NCBI RefSeq assembly: GCF_001905385.1
Contig: NZ_LIPF01000001.1
Coordinates: 920,765 to 984,764 of the forward strand
Direction of reading: 5' to 3'
DNA length: 64,000 bases
From: Streptomyces sp. CB02414
Lineage (GTDB): Bacteria; Actinomycetota; Actinomycetes; Streptomycetales; Streptomycetaceae
The notes beneath the pieces were generated by a model. The model worked only from the letters and a program-made list of their open reading frames with translations. It was not told where the DNA came from and searched no databases. How positions within the stretch are numbered: the first letter of the stretch is position 1; each line of letters opens with the position of its first letter. Both the position numbers and the translations under genes were made by a program. Shown here piece by piece: positions 24,691-34,431 of the stretch.

Positions 24691-26565
24691 ATGCCGACCT
24701 GCCCGAACGGACACCAGTCGGGTTCCGACGACTGGTGCGAGGTCTGCGGTCACCGCATGGCCGGTGCCGTGCCGCCCCCTCCCCCGCCGCCGCCCCCGGG
24801 CGGCGGCTACGGCTTCCCGCCGCCGGCCGGCCCCGGCGGACCAGGTGGTCCGGCGGGCGGTCCCGGTGCCGAGCCGCAGCTGTGCCCGCAGTGCCGCACG
24901 CCGCGTGAGGGCGGGGCGCCGTTCTGCGAGGAGTGCCGGTGGAACTTCCTCACCAACACCGCCACCTCCTACACGCCGGCCGCCCCGCGCCCGCCGGCGT
25001 CCGGTGGCCCGGGGCCGCGCTTCCCGCAGCCGCCGTCGGGCCCGTCGTACGGCGGCGGTGACTCGTACGACTACCAGGGCTCCCGCCCGTCCCAGATGAA
25101 CCGTCCCGCGGAGCCGATCCCGCCGGGCCCGCCCTTCGGCGGCGACCCGTCGGGGCACGGCGGACCGGGCGGCGGACCGGGCAGCGGTCCTGGGGGGCCG
25201 GGTGGGCCCGGTGGTCCCAGTGGTCCCGGTGGACCTGGCGGTTTTGGCGGGCCTGGTGCTCCCGGTGGGCCCAACGGACCTGGCGGTCCGGGCGGTCCTG
25301 GTGGCCCCTTCGGCTCCGGGGGTCCGGGTGGGTCCAACGGTCCCGGTGGTCCCGGTGGTCCCGGTGGTCCCTTCGGCTCCGGCGGTCCAGGTGGGCCCAA
25401 CGGTCCGGATGGGCCCAACGGTCCGGGTGGTCCCAACGGTCCGGGTGGTCCCGGTGGTCCCTTCGGCTCCGGGGGTCCGGGTGGTCCCGGTGGCCCTGGT
25501 GGTCCCAACGGACCCGGTGGTCCGGGTGGTCCCGGTGGTCCCTTCAGCTCCGGGGGTCCTGACGGTCCGGGCGGTCCGGGAGGCCCGTTCGGCTCCGGTG
25601 GACCTGGTGGGCCCGACGGTCCTGGCGGCCCCGGTGGTCCCTCCGGTCCCTTCGGCTCGGGCGGTCCGTCCGGACCTGGTGGTCCCGGCGGCCGCGGTCC
25701 CAACGGAACCGGTGGCCCGGGTGGCCCCGGAGGCCCCTTCGGCTCTGGTGGGCCCGACGGTCCCGGCGGTCCTGGTGGCCCCGGCGGACCCAACGGCCCG
25801 TCCGGGCCGCCCGCCCCGCCCGCCTTCGGTGCCGACCCGTCGCGGCCGGTGCCGCCGCCCGGTCCCGGTGGTCCGGGGGGCGCTCCGCAGGCGTACCAGC
25901 AGTCCGGTCCGCCGGCCCCGCCCGCCTTCCCGCAGGAGACCAACCGCCCGCAGCAGGGCGGCCCGTCCTTCGGCGGCGGGGACGACGACTGGGTGCTCTC
26001 CCCGCCGTCGTCCGGCGGCCCGAACGGTCCGGGTCAGGCACCGGGCGGTGGCTACGGCTACCCGCAGCCTGGCACGACCCAGGCCCCGCCGCCCCCGCCC
26101 GGCGGTGGCGGCTACGGGTTCCCGCAGCAGCCTCAGCAGCCGCAGCGGCCCCAGGGACCGGCGACGTGGACCGCGACCATCGGCCCGGACCGCGACTACT
26201 TCATGGCGATGATGCAGCGCTCCGGCCCCGAGGCCGCCGGCCTGAACCTGCCCGCGTACTCGCCCGAGCAGCAGCGCACGCTCACCGGCAACCAGATCAC
26301 CATCGGCCGCCGCCGGCACTCCACCGGCGACACCCCGGACATCGACCTGGCCGTGCCGCCGGAGGACCCGGGCGTCTCGCACCAGCACGCGGTGCTCGTG
26401 CAGCAGCCGGACGGGAACTGGGCGGTCGTCGACCAGAACTCGACGAACGGCACGACGGTCAACGGCGGCGAGGAGCCGATCCAGCCCTTCGTGCCGGTGC
26501 CGCTCCAGGACGGCGACCGGGTGCACGTCGGCGCCTGGACGACGATCACGGTCCGCCGGGGCTGA
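24691..26565 (+). CDS. FHA-domain protein with zinc ribbons and collagen-like linker
   Basis: A 624-residue protein. N-terminal zinc ribbon [17 protein letters not shown] (residues 4-20), a second at [19 protein letters not shown] near 69-87, then a Gly/Pro-rich collagen-like stretch at about 145-375, and a C-terminal FHA domain at about 530-624. The FHA phosphothreonine-binding residues are visible: [18 protein letters not shown], and [15 protein letters not shown] proteins such as GarA/OdhI are the known PknG targets and inhibit 2-oxoglutarate dehydrogenase, but this one lacks the short N-terminal ETTS phosphorylation motif and is four times larger, so it is more likely an adaptor in the same pathway. 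ATG 24691 with AGAGGGGG site. Confidence 0.9.
   Translation: MPTCPNGHQSGSDDWCEVCGHRMAGAVPPPPPPPPPGGGYGFPPPAGPGGPGGPAGGPGAEPQLCPQCRTPREGGAPFCEECRWNFLTNTATSYTPAAPRPPASGGPGPRFPQPPSGPSYGGGDSYDYQGSRPSQMNRPAEPIPPGPPFGGDPSGHGGPGGGPGSGPGGPGGPGGPSGPGGPGGFGGPGAPGGPNGPGGPGGPGGPFGSGGPGGSNGPGGPGGPGGPFGSGGPGGPNGPDGPNGPGGPNGPGGPGGPFGSGGPGGPGGPGGPNGPGGPGGPGGPFSSGGPDGPGGPGGPFGSGGPGGPDGPGGPGGPSGPFGSGGPSGPGGPGGRGPNGTGGPGGPGGPFGSGGPDGPGGPGGPGGPNGPSGPPAPPAFGADPSRPVPPPGPGGPGGAPQAYQQSGPPAPPAFPQETNRPQQGGPSFGGGDDDWVLSPPSSGGPNGPGQAPGGGYGYPQPGTTQAPPPPPGGGGYGFPQQPQQPQRPQGPATWTATIGPDRDYFMAMMQRSGPEAAGLNLPAYSPEQQRTLTGNQITIGRRRHSTGDTPDIDLAVPPEDPGVSHQHAVLVQQPDGNWAVVDQNSTNGTTVNGGEEPIQPFVPVPLQDGDRVHVGAWTTITVRRG
25125..25800 (+). 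repeat. Collagen-like Gly-Gly-Pro coding repeats
   Basis: Within the FHA gene, about 675 bp encode GGPGGPxGP triplet-like repeats punctuated by seven copies of PF[GS]SGGP at roughly 25-45 residue spacing. Codons vary (GGT, GGC, GGA, GGG; CCC, CCT, CCG), showing selection on the peptide and not a recent DNA slippage burst, though the tract is likely length-variable among strains. Confidence 0.85.
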
Positions 26566-26590
26566 GACGGGGCGGAGACGGGGCCCGTCG

Positions 26591-27568
26591 TCAGGCGAAC
26601 GGCCAGGCGTACGGGCCCTCCGGGTCGTCCAGCCACGCCCAGGACCGTTCGCCGCTGACGGTGATGCCGTAGCGCTCGCGGCCCGGGGCGTCCTCGCGGG
26701 CCCACAGGGCGTACGCCTCCTGCGGGTCGAGGCTGCCCCGGCTCAGCGCCAGCAGGAAGCGGAAGAGGTCGTCCTCCCGGGCCCGGCGCGGCACCCCGCC
26801 CAGGCCCGGCGTCTGCGGCTCGCCCCGGTCCGGGCCGCCGCGCAACGGCACGAAGTACGCGGGCGTGTGCAGGAAGCGTCCCTCGGCGTGCCCGGCGTCG
26901 TGGACGGTGAGGACGACCAGGCCGGTGGCGAGCGGCGTCAGGACGCGGCCGCCGGGCCGGCACTGGGCCAGCCAGGCGCGCGGCACCGAGGGCAGCGCGC
27001 AGGTGGCGAGGACGCGGTCGTAGGGGGCGCGTTCGGGCACGCCACGGGCGCCGTCGCCGGTGACGACGGCCGGGTGGTACCCGGCGGCGGCCAGGTGCCG
27101 GCGGGCCGACTCCGTGATCTCCGGATCGAGGTCGACGGTGGTGACCAGGTCGTCGTCACCGAGCCGGTGGGCGAGCAGGGCGGCGTTGTACCCGGTGCCC
27201 GCGCCGATCTCCAGGACCCGGTCGCCGTCCGTCACGCCCAGCTCCACCAGCATCTCGGCCATCAGCGACGGCTGGCTGCTGGAGGAGAGCAGTTCGCCGT
27301 CGCGCAGCCGGGTGGCCAGCGGGGCGTCGGTGTACGCGCCGCGCAGCCAGCGCTCGCGGGCGTCGGGGTCGGGATGCTCGCCCCAGCGGCGTTCGTAGCC
27401 GCCCCGGACGCCCACGTAGTAGTACGGCACGAAAAGGTGGCGCGGCACCGCCGCGAAGGCCTCCCGCCAGACCGGGTCGGCCCTCCAGGCACCGCTCAGC
27501 TCGATCTCCCGCACCAGCTCCGCCCGCGCGGAGGCGGCGAGGCCGTCCAGGTCCGGGTGCCCGCCCAT
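26591..27568 (-). CDS. Protein-L-isoaspartate O-methyltransferase-like protein
   Basis: A 325-residue class I methyltransferase of the PCMT family, probably acting on damaged proteins or on an unidentified substrate. The N-terminus FAAVPRHLFVPYYYV and the SAM motif VLEIGAGTGYNAALLAHRLG near residues 111-130, with acidic VTTVDLDPEI, match PCMT. The linking GDGARGVPERAPYDRVLATC is also typical. The C-terminal 110 residues extend beyond the usual 210-residue enzyme, as in many actinobacterial paralogues. It is convergent with the FHA gene and divergent from the globin gene. Confidence 0.85.
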   Translation of the reverse strand: MGGHPDLDGLAASARAELVREIELSGAWRADPVWREAFAAVPRHLFVPYYYVGVRGGYERRWGEHPDPDARERWLRGAYTDAPLATRLRDGELLSSSSQPSLMAEMLVELGVTDGDRVLEIGAGTGYNAALLAHRLGDDDLVTTVDLDPEITESARRHLAAAGYHPAVVTGDGARGVPERAPYDRVLATCALPSVPRAWLAQCRPGGRVLTPLATGLVVLTVHDAGHAEGRFLHTPAYFVPLRGGPDRGEPQTPGLGGVPRRAREDDLFRFLLALSRGSLDPQEAYALWAREDAPGRERYGITVSGERSWAWLDDPEGPYAWPFA

Positions 27569-27631
27569 ACCCCCACAGTAGGGCCCCGGCGGGTCCTAAT
27601 CCTCAAGTCCTATGTCCACACGTCTGAGACC

Positions 27632-28045
27632 ATGGACGGCGTGAATGAGATTCGGCGCGGCACGCTTCAGGAGCAGACCTTCTACGAGCAGGTCGGCGGG
27701 GAGGAGACCTTCCGCCGGCTCGTCCACCGTTTCTACCAAGGGGTCGCCGAGGATCCGATCCTGCGGCCGATGTACCCGGAGGAGGACCTCGGCCCCGCCG
27801 AGGAGCGTTTCGCGCTCTTCCTGATGCAGTACTGGGGCGGTCCGACGACGTACAGCGACAACCGCGGGCACCCGAGGCTGCGGATGCGCCACGCCCCGTT
27901 CGCCGTCGACCGGGCGGCGCACGACGCCTGGCTGAAGCACATGCGGGTCGCCGTCGACGAGCTGGGGCTCTCCGAGGAGCACGAGCAGACGCTGTGGAAG
28001 TACCTGACGTACGCGGCCGCCTCGATGATCAACACGCAGGGCTGA
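27632..28045 (+). CDS. glbO: Group II truncated haemoglobin
   Basis: A 137-residue haem protein. The 2/2 globin marks are FYEQVGGEETFRRLVHRFYQ at the N-terminus, PMYPEEDLGPAEERFALFLM (E-helix region), the YWGGPTTYSDNRGHP segment, RMRHAPFAVD containing the proximal His near residue 91, and the conserved W in HDAWLKHM (the G8 Trp typical of groups II and III). Such globins bind oxygen and may detoxify nitric oxide or peroxide. ATG at 27632 is used; GTG at 27641 is an alternative. Divergent from the PCMT-like gene by 63 bp, and followed by a hairpin. Confidence 0.93.
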   Translation: MDGVNEIRRGTLQEQTFYEQVGGEETFRRLVHRFYQGVAEDPILRPMYPEEDLGPAEERFALFLMQYWGGPTTYSDNRGHPRLRMRHAPFAVDRAAHDAWLKHMRVAVDELGLSEEHEQTLWKYLTYAAASMINTQG

Positions 28046-28048
28046 GCA

Positions 28049-28073
28049 CGGCCCCTCCCCCGCGCGGGGGCCG
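28049..28073 (+). terminator. Hairpin after globin gene
   Basis: CGGCCCC at 28049-28055 pairs with GGGGCCG at 28067-28073, with an inner CCCCCGCGCGGGGG alternative pairing. It begins 3 bp after the globin stop. Confidence 0.6.
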
Positions 28074-28209
28074 ATGAACGGATTCCGGTCGTTCGACGCC
28101 GGTATCCGGTCACGATCCGGTCAAGTCCGCCTTTCAAACGGTTACCAGCGGCCCTTCCCCTCTGACATCCTCGCCCGGAGGTCTGGACAACAGGTGGCGG
28201 GGGAGCCGA

Positions 28210-31200
28210 GTGGCGGGGTTCGGGGGACTGGCGGGGTTCGTGCTGCTCCGCGCGCGGGCGCACCGCCTGCTGCTGGCGGCGGCTCTGCTCACCGTCCTGC
28301 TGACGACGACGGTGCTGGCCACCCTCACCGCGTTCTCCGGCGCCATCGGGGACGCGGCCCTGCGGCACGCCCTGGCCGACCCTCGCAACGCCGCCGACGC
28401 CGCGCTGGTCGTGAAGGCGGACGTACCGGCCGACCGGCGCTCCGACGCGGACGCCACCGTGCGGGAGGGGGCCGCCAGGACCTTCGACGGCCTGCCGCAC
28501 ACGGTACGGACCCTGGTCCGCTCCGGCCCGTACGCGCTGCCGTCCTCCTCCGGGCCGCGGGCCGAGACGTCCGGCAACCCCGACCTGACGTACTTCGCGG
28601 CGCTCGACCCCACGCAGGTCCGGATCGACGAGGGCCGGATGCCCGGCGAGGCGGCGGGCGGCACCGTCGAGACCGCGCTGCCGGTGACCGCCGCCGAGCA
28701 GCTGGGCGTGCGGCCCGGCGACCGGCTCACGCTCACCGACCGACTCGACGGCCCCGACGTCCGGGTGGTGGTCACCGGCCTCTACCGCCCGGTCGATGAC
28801 GGGGCACCGTACTGGCGGCTGGACGACCTGGACGGGCGCGGCGTCGAGCAGGGCGGTTTCACGACGTACGGACCGCTGCTCGCCCCGCCCGGCGTGCTGA
28901 GCGGCGGCAGGGTCAGCGCGGGCTCGTCGGGGTGGCTGGCGACGGCGGACTACTCGTCGCTGACGGTGGGCCGGACGGACGCCCTGCGCCAGGCGGCGCA
29001 CGAGGGCACGGCGTGGCTGCGCGACAGGCCGGTGCTCAGCGGCACGACCGAAGCGGGGACCGGGCTGGCCGGAATCCTGGACCGCCTCGACCGCTCGCTG
29101 GTGGTCGCCCGGTCCACCGTCCTGGTCATCGCGCTCCAGCTCGCCCTGCTCGCGGGTGGCGCGCTGCTGCTGGTGGCCCGGCTGCTGAGCGTCGAACGCG
29201 CCGGTGAGCTGCGGCTGCTGCGGGCGCGCGGCGCCTCCCGGGCCCGGCTGGTGGGCGTCTCCGCCCTGGAGGCGCTGCTGCTGGCCGGACCCGCGCTGGT
29301 CTGTGCGCCGCTGCTCGCCGGGCCGCTGATCCGGCTGCTGGCCGGGCAGGGGCCGCTGGCCCGGATCGGGCTGCGGTGGGAGCCCGCGGCCGGCGGCAGC
29401 GGCGTGGTGTGGCTGGTGGCCGCCCTCGCGGCGCTCGGCTGCACCCTCGCCGTGACGCTGCCGGCGCTGACCCCGGCGACGGGTGCCGGCGGCCGGGCGA
29501 GGGCGCTGCCGGCCCCGCTGCGCGCGGGCGCCGACGTGGCACTGCTGGTGCTGGCCGGCGTCGCCTACTGGCAACTGGACCGGCAGACGTCCGGCACGGA
29601 CCCGGGCACGGCCACGGGCACGGCTTCCGCGGCCGTGGCCGGTGCCGACACCACCAACGCCACCGCCACCGCCACCGGCGCGGACCCCGGCACGCTGGGC
29701 GTCGATCCGCTGCTCGTCGTGACGCCCGCGCTGGCCCTGCTGGCCGGGACGGTCCTCGCGTTGCGGCTGCTGCCGCTGGTGGCGCGGCTGGCCGAGCGGC
29801 GGGCGGCGAGCGGGCGCGGGCTGGCGGGGGCGCTGGCGGGCTGGCAGCTGAGCCGCCGCCCGATGCGCGGGGCGGGCCCGGTGCTGCTGCTGGTGCTCGC
29901 CGTGGCGCTCGGCACGATGGCGATCGGGCAGGGCGCCTCCTGGTCCCGCTCCCAGGACGACCAGGCCGACTTCGGTACCGGCGCGCCGGTACGTGTGACC
30001 GCCCCCGCCGAGTCGGTCCCCGGCCGCACCGACCGGTACGCGGCCGTGCCCGGCGTGGCCGAGGTGGCCCCGGCGGCCCGCACCACGCTGTCGCTGTCCG
30101 GCGACCGGACGGCCACCGTGCTGGCGCTGGACACCTCCCGCGCGGCGGACACGATGCTGCTGCGCTCCGACCTGGCCGACGAGCCGCTGCCGGAACTGCT
30201 GTCGGGCCTGGCACCCGGGCAGCCGTCCGCCGGCGCGCCGGTCCCCGCCGGGACGGCGACGCTGTCGCTGGCCGCGACCCTGTCCGGCTGGGACGTCGGC
30301 ACCCCGCTCGGCGACCCCGGCGACACCGTGCCGGGCTCCGGCCGGTCCCCCGCCGGCATGGCGGCCGACGTGACGGTGACCGTCGAGGACCGCTGGGGAA
30401 CCCCGTACCGGCTGCGGGCCGGCCGGCTGGCCGCCGACGGCCGGGAACACACCCTCACCATGGACGTGTCGGCCGGCCCGCTGACCCTGACCGGTGTGCA
30501 GCTGGTCATGACCCGGCCGACGGGTGAGGGCGAGCGGCACCGGCTGACCGTGCGCGAGGTGACCGCCACGTCCGCCGACGGCGCCGCACGGCAGGTCCGG
30601 CTGCCCGGTGACTGGACGGGGCGGTCGGAGGTCACCGGGCCGTCGCTCGGACCGGCCGACGGGGTCGCCTCGGCCTCGCCGCGGGTGCTGCCGACGGAGC
30701 CGTTCACGGTCGAGTACGCCACGGGCCACTCCGAGAACGACCCGACCCGCCCCCCGTCGGTCCTGACCCTCCGGCTGAGGGTGTCCGGACCGCAGCCGCC
30801 CGACGTGACCGCCGTCGCCACCGACCGCTTCCTGGAGTCGACGGGCGCCCGCGTCGGGCAGCGCGTCCACGTGAATCTCGGCGGCGAACGCGTACAGGTG
30901 CGGATCGTGCGCTCGGTGCGCGAGCTGCCGACCACCGCCCCTCAGGAGGCGGACCCGGCGCGGTTCGGCGGGGCCCTGCTGGTCGATCTGCGCACGGTGA
31001 ACCAGGAGCTGCAGAGCGGGCACGGCACCGCGCTCCCGCCCACCGAGTGGTGGCTGCGGACCACGCCGGAGGAGGCCGACGGGGCCGTCGCGGCGCTGCG
31101 CGCCCTCCCGGACACGGCGCCGTCCCAGGTCATGGTGCGCGACGAGGTCGCCGAGCGGCTGCGCGACGACCCCTTCGGCGCTGGTCCCGGGGCCGCGTTC

Positions 31201-31611
31201 GCGGCGGCCGCCGGGGTCGCGGCGGCGCTGGCCGCGGTCGGGTTCGCGGTGAGCGCCGCGGGGTCGCTGCGCGAGCGGGGCACGGAGTTCGCGGTGCTGC
31301 GGGCCCTGGGCGCCTCGCGCGGGAGGCTGGCCCGCACGGTCGCCGTCGAGCAGGGCGTGCTGGTCGGCCTGGCGCTGCTGACGGGCGCCGCCCTGGGGGC
31401 GGTGCTGACCCGGGCGGTGATCCCGCTGACCGTGCTGACCCAGCAGGCCACCCGGCCCGTCCCCGGCGTGCACGTCACGCTGCCGTACGACCGGGTCGCC
31501 GTGCTGCTGGCCGCGACGGTCCTGGTCCCGCTGCTGGTGACGGCGGCACTGGCGCTGCGCCGGACGGACCCGACGGTGACGCTCAAGGAGCGCGGAGGTG
31601 ACGGAAGGTGA
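28210..31611 (+). CDS. Large FtsX/MacB-type ABC transporter permease 1
   Basis: An 1133-residue membrane protein with two FtsX-like permease units. Predicted helices: one near 12-40, three between about 295 and 420, another cluster between about 490 and 590, and three near the C-terminus (about 995-1130), with large extracytoplasmic domains between. The C-terminal RGTEFAVLRALGASRGRLAR is the FtsX signature for contact with the ATPase, and a second copy is at RLLRARGASRARLVG. GTG at 28210. It overlaps permease 2 by four bases; with the ATPase gene downstream it forms a MacB/LolCDE-like exporter. Substrate unknown; such systems usually move peptides, lipoproteins or antibiotics, or act as sensors. 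Confidence 0.9.
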   Translation: MAGFGGLAGFVLLRARAHRLLLAAALLTVLLTTTVLATLTAFSGAIGDAALRHALADPRNAADAALVVKADVPADRRSDADATVREGAARTFDGLPHTVRTLVRSGPYALPSSSGPRAETSGNPDLTYFAALDPTQVRIDEGRMPGEAAGGTVETALPVTAAEQLGVRPGDRLTLTDRLDGPDVRVVVTGLYRPVDDGAPYWRLDDLDGRGVEQGGFTTYGPLLAPPGVLSGGRVSAGSSGWLATADYSSLTVGRTDALRQAAHEGTAWLRDRPVLSGTTEAGTGLAGILDRLDRSLVVARSTVLVIALQLALLAGGALLLVARLLSVERAGELRLLRARGASRARLVGVSALEALLLAGPALVCAPLLAGPLIRLLAGQGPLARIGLRWEPAAGGSGVVWLVAALAALGCTLAVTLPALTPATGAGGRARALPAPLRAGADVALLVLAGVAYWQLDRQTSGTDPGTATGTASAAVAGADTTNATATATGADPGTLGVDPLLVVTPALALLAGTVLALRLLPLVARLAERRAASGRGLAGALAGWQLSRRPMRGAGPVLLLVLAVALGTMAIGQGASWSRSQDDQADFGTGAPVRVTAPAESVPGRTDRYAAVPGVAEVAPAARTTLSLSGDRTATVLALDTSRAADTMLLRSDLADEPLPELLSGLAPGQPSAGAPVPAGTATLSLAATLSGWDVGTPLGDPGDTVPGSGRSPAGMAADVTVTVEDRWGTPYRLRAGRLAADGREHTLTMDVSAGPLTLTGVQLVMTRPTGEGERHRLTVREVTATSADGAARQVRLPGDWTGRSEVTGPSLGPADGVASASPRVLPTEPFTVEYATGHSENDPTRPPSVLTLRLRVSGPQPPDVTAVATDRFLESTGARVGQRVHVNLGGERVQVRIVRSVRELPTTAPQEADPARFGGALLVDLRTVNQELQSGHGTALPPTEWWLRTTPEEADGAVAALRALPDTAPSQVMVRDEVAERLRDDPFGAGPGAAFAAAAGVAAALAAVGFAVSAAGSLRERGTEFAVLRALGASRGRLARTVAVEQGVLVGLALLTGAALGAVLTRAVIPLTVLTQQATRPVPGVHVTLPYDRVAVLLAATVLVPLLVTAALALRRTDPTVTLKERGGDGR

Positions 31612-34418
31612 ACCCACCGAACCGGCCGGACCCGGCGAACTCGCCGAACCCGCCCGACCCGCCGAGCCGCGCGGCCCGAGCGAACCGGGTGAACCGGGCG
31701 ATCCGGGTGCCCGCCCCCTGGATACGCACCCGGCTGCGGGCCGCCCCCGGCGCCGCGGGCGCGCTGGCGCTGCTGGTGGCGCTGACGGCGTGCCTCGCCG
31801 CCGCGTTCCCGCGGGCGCTGGACCGGTACGCGGACGCCGGTCTGAGCCGGGCCGTCGAGCAGGTCCACCCCGGGCAGAGCAGCCTCCAGATCAGCGCCGA
31901 TCCCGGTCTGGGCAGGAAGACGGCGGACCAGGAGGACGCGCTGCGTCCCGAGAGCGTCGCCGGCTACTACAAGTCGATCGTGGACACCGTCGAGAGCCCG
32001 CTGGCCGTCGACGGCTCCCGGTCGGCGTACGGGGTGCGCAGCACGTCCGACCTGATCGCGGCGGAGGAGTGGCTGCCCCGGCCGGACGGGCTGCCCGCGC
32101 AGATGGTCCTCGCCGCCCCGAACGACCTCGCCGGCCACGCCCGCCTGCGCTCCGGCCGGCTGCCCAGGGTGACCGGCGGCCCGGTGACCGCCTCGACCGG
32201 CCGGGTGGAGGCGGCGGTGACCGAGGAGACGGCCCGCACGCTGCGCATCGAGGCGGGTTCGGTCATCCGCGTGCACGGCAGGGACGAGCTCGCCGTCCAC
32301 GTCACCGGTGTCGTCGCGCCACGCGATCCCGACGGCGTCTACTGGTCGGTCTGGTCCGTCCTGCAGACCCCGTCCCTGGTGAGCGCGCCCGGCGGCGACC
32401 CGAACGCCCCGAGGTTCTGGCGCGGTGGCCTGCTGCTCCCGCCCGAGGCGGCGCCCGCGCTGCTGGGCACGGACGGCAGCCCCATGCGCTACTGGCACCT
32501 GGCGCCCGACACCGACGCGCTGCACGGCCGGGACCTCGACCGGCTCAGCGCCTCCGTGGCCTCACTGGAGTCCGGGCCGGGCACGGAGCAGCTGCGCTCG
32601 ATGCTCAGCCCGTTCGCCGAGGTCGAGACCGGCCTCGACGCCGTGTTCACCACGTACGACCGGCTGCGCGGGGACATCGCTCCGCTGGTCGCCGTGGCCG
32701 CGTCGGGCGCCAGCACGGTCGCCGCCGTCGTCCTGCTGATGACGGGCGGTCTGGCCGCCGGGCGGCGCCGAGCCGAACTGGCGCTGCTCCGGGCCCGCGG
32801 CGCGTCCCTGAGGGGCGTGACGGGCCGGCTGCTGGCGGAGACGGCGGTGGTGGCGCTGCCCGCGGGCGCCCTCGGCCTCGCGGTGGCCGTCCTAGTCCTG
32901 CCCGGCGCCCGGCTGCTGCCCGCGCTGGGGGCCGCGGGGGCGGTCACCGCGGTGGCCTGCCTCGCGCTGCCGCTGCGGGCCGCCGCCGCGCACCGTGTCG
33001 TACGGGTGCACGGCGGCCGTCAGGACCTGGCGACCGCGCGCCCGTCCCGGCGCCGTACGGTCGCCGAGCTGACGGCCGTGGCGCTGGCGCTCGGCGCGGT
33101 CGAGCTGCTGCGCCGTCGCGGGACGACGGGCGGCTCCGGGGACCTGGTGTCCCTGGCGCCGGTGCTGGTGGGGGTGATCGCCGCGCTGGTGCTGGTCCGC
33201 CTCCATCCGCCGGCGCTGCGCCGCCTGGCCCGCCCCGCCGGACGGCTGCGCGGCGCGGTGGGTCATCTGGCGCTGGCCCGCGCGGGCCGTACGTCCGTCT
33301 CCGCCGTGCTGCCGCTCCTCGCGCTGCTGACCGCGTTCACCACCGCCGCGTTCGGCGGCTCGGTCCTGGCCGGTGTCTCGGACGCCCGGGACCGGGCCGC
33401 GGTGCTCGCCGTCGGAGCCGACGGCCGCGTCGAGGCGACGGCCGGACCGCTGCCGTCCGGCCTGCCCGGCCGCCTCGCGGACGCGCCCGGCGTGCGGGAC
33501 CTCACCGAGGTGAGCATCGCCTACCAGGCCAAGACCTCGGACGGCCGCCAGTCGCTGCCGGTCGCGGGCGTGGACCCGGACGCCTACGCGGCGCTGGCGG
33601 CGCGGACGGGCCTCGGCGAGTTCGCGCCGGGTGAGCTGACGCGGCGGGACGGCTCCAAGGACGTGCTCCCGGCGCTGGCCTCGCCGATGGTCGCCGAACG
33701 GTTCGGCACCGCGCCCTTCCCGGTCCGGATGGAGGACGGCACCTTCGTCACCCTCCGGATCACCGTCGTCCGCGACCGCACGCCGGCCCTCTTCCGCGAC
33801 GACTTCCTGGTCGTGGACCGGGCCGGGCTTTCCGCGCGGGCGGCCCGGCCGACCGTACTGCTGCTGACCGGCGACGGCCTGGACGCGGACGCCCTGCGGG
33901 CGACGGCGGGTGACGGCGCGTCCGTGCACCTGCGGTCCGAGGAGCGGGCCCGGTACGTCGACTCGCCCCTGCAGTCCGGCGCGGAGCGCGTCTACACGGC
34001 CGCCGTGGCGGCGGGCGCCGGCTACGCCGCCCTGGCCCTGCTGCTGTCCCTCGCCCGCGCGGCCCCCGAACGCGCCGCCCTCCTCGCCCGCCTGCGCACC
34101 ATGGGCCTCACCCCGGCCCAGGGCCGCCGCCTGCTGGTCCTGGAGTCCCTGCCCCAGGCCGTACCGGCCGTCGCGGGCGGCGTCCTGACCGGCTGGGCGG
34201 CGATCCGGCTGCTCTCCCCCGGCATCGACCTGACCACGATCGCCCTGGCGGCCTCGTCGTCCTCGACGGTCCCGGCCCGGTTGCGCGCCGACCCGTGGTC
34301 GCTGGCCGTCCCGGCGGTCGCGGTGCTGGTGCTCACGGTCGGTGTGGCGGCCGGGCAGGCGTGGTGGTCGGGCCGGCGCGGCGCGGTCGCGGAGCTGCGG
34401 GCGGGGGACGCTCGGTGA
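31608..34418 (+). CDS. Large FtsX/MacB-type ABC transporter permease 2
   Basis: A 936-residue partner of permease 1, starting at GTG 31608 inside a GTGA overlap. The N-terminus is Asn/Pro/Asp-rich, then a first helix (GALALLVALTACLAAAFP), a large external domain of about 300 residues, a helix cluster with the FtsX contact motif ELALLRARGASLRGVTG, a second external domain, and C-terminal helices with RAALLARLRTMGLTPAQG. The duplicated FtsX architecture mirrors permease 1, so the transporter is a heterodimer of two long permeases. Confidence 0.9.
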   Translation: MNPPNRPDPANSPNPPDPPSRAARANRVNRAIRVPAPWIRTRLRAAPGAAGALALLVALTACLAAAFPRALDRYADAGLSRAVEQVHPGQSSLQISADPGLGRKTADQEDALRPESVAGYYKSIVDTVESPLAVDGSRSAYGVRSTSDLIAAEEWLPRPDGLPAQMVLAAPNDLAGHARLRSGRLPRVTGGPVTASTGRVEAAVTEETARTLRIEAGSVIRVHGRDELAVHVTGVVAPRDPDGVYWSVWSVLQTPSLVSAPGGDPNAPRFWRGGLLLPPEAAPALLGTDGSPMRYWHLAPDTDALHGRDLDRLSASVASLESGPGTEQLRSMLSPFAEVETGLDAVFTTYDRLRGDIAPLVAVAASGASTVAAVVLLMTGGLAAGRRRAELALLRARGASLRGVTGRLLAETAVVALPAGALGLAVAVLVLPGARLLPALGAAGAVTAVACLALPLRAAAAHRVVRVHGGRQDLATARPSRRRTVAELTAVALALGAVELLRRRGTTGGSGDLVSLAPVLVGVIAALVLVRLHPPALRRLARPAGRLRGAVGHLALARAGRTSVSAVLPLLALLTAFTTAAFGGSVLAGVSDARDRAAVLAVGADGRVEATAGPLPSGLPGRLADAPGVRDLTEVSIAYQAKTSDGRQSLPVAGVDPDAYAALAARTGLGEFAPGELTRRDGSKDVLPALASPMVAERFGTAPFPVRMEDGTFVTLRITVVRDRTPALFRDDFLVVDRAGLSARAARPTVLLLTGDGLDADALRATAGDGASVHLRSEERARYVDSPLQSGAERVYTAAVAAGAGYAALALLLSLARAAPERAALLARLRTMGLTPAQGRRLLVLESLPQAVPAVAGGVLTGWAAIRLLSPGIDLTTIALAASSSSTVPARLRADPWSLAVPAVAVLVLTVGVAAGQAWWSGRRGAVAELRAGDAR

Positions 34419-34431
34419 CGGCCCCGGTGCC

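Noticed and set aside
25125..25800. CRISPR-like periodic repeat
   Set aside because: The repeats are coding, in frame, without unique spacers, and give a Gly/Pro tract; not a CRISPR array.
27733..31617. A 1294-codon open frame on the minus strand
   Set aside because: Antisense to the first FtsX-type permease and the globin gene; residue bias (Arg, Gly, Gln, His) marks a shadow frame.
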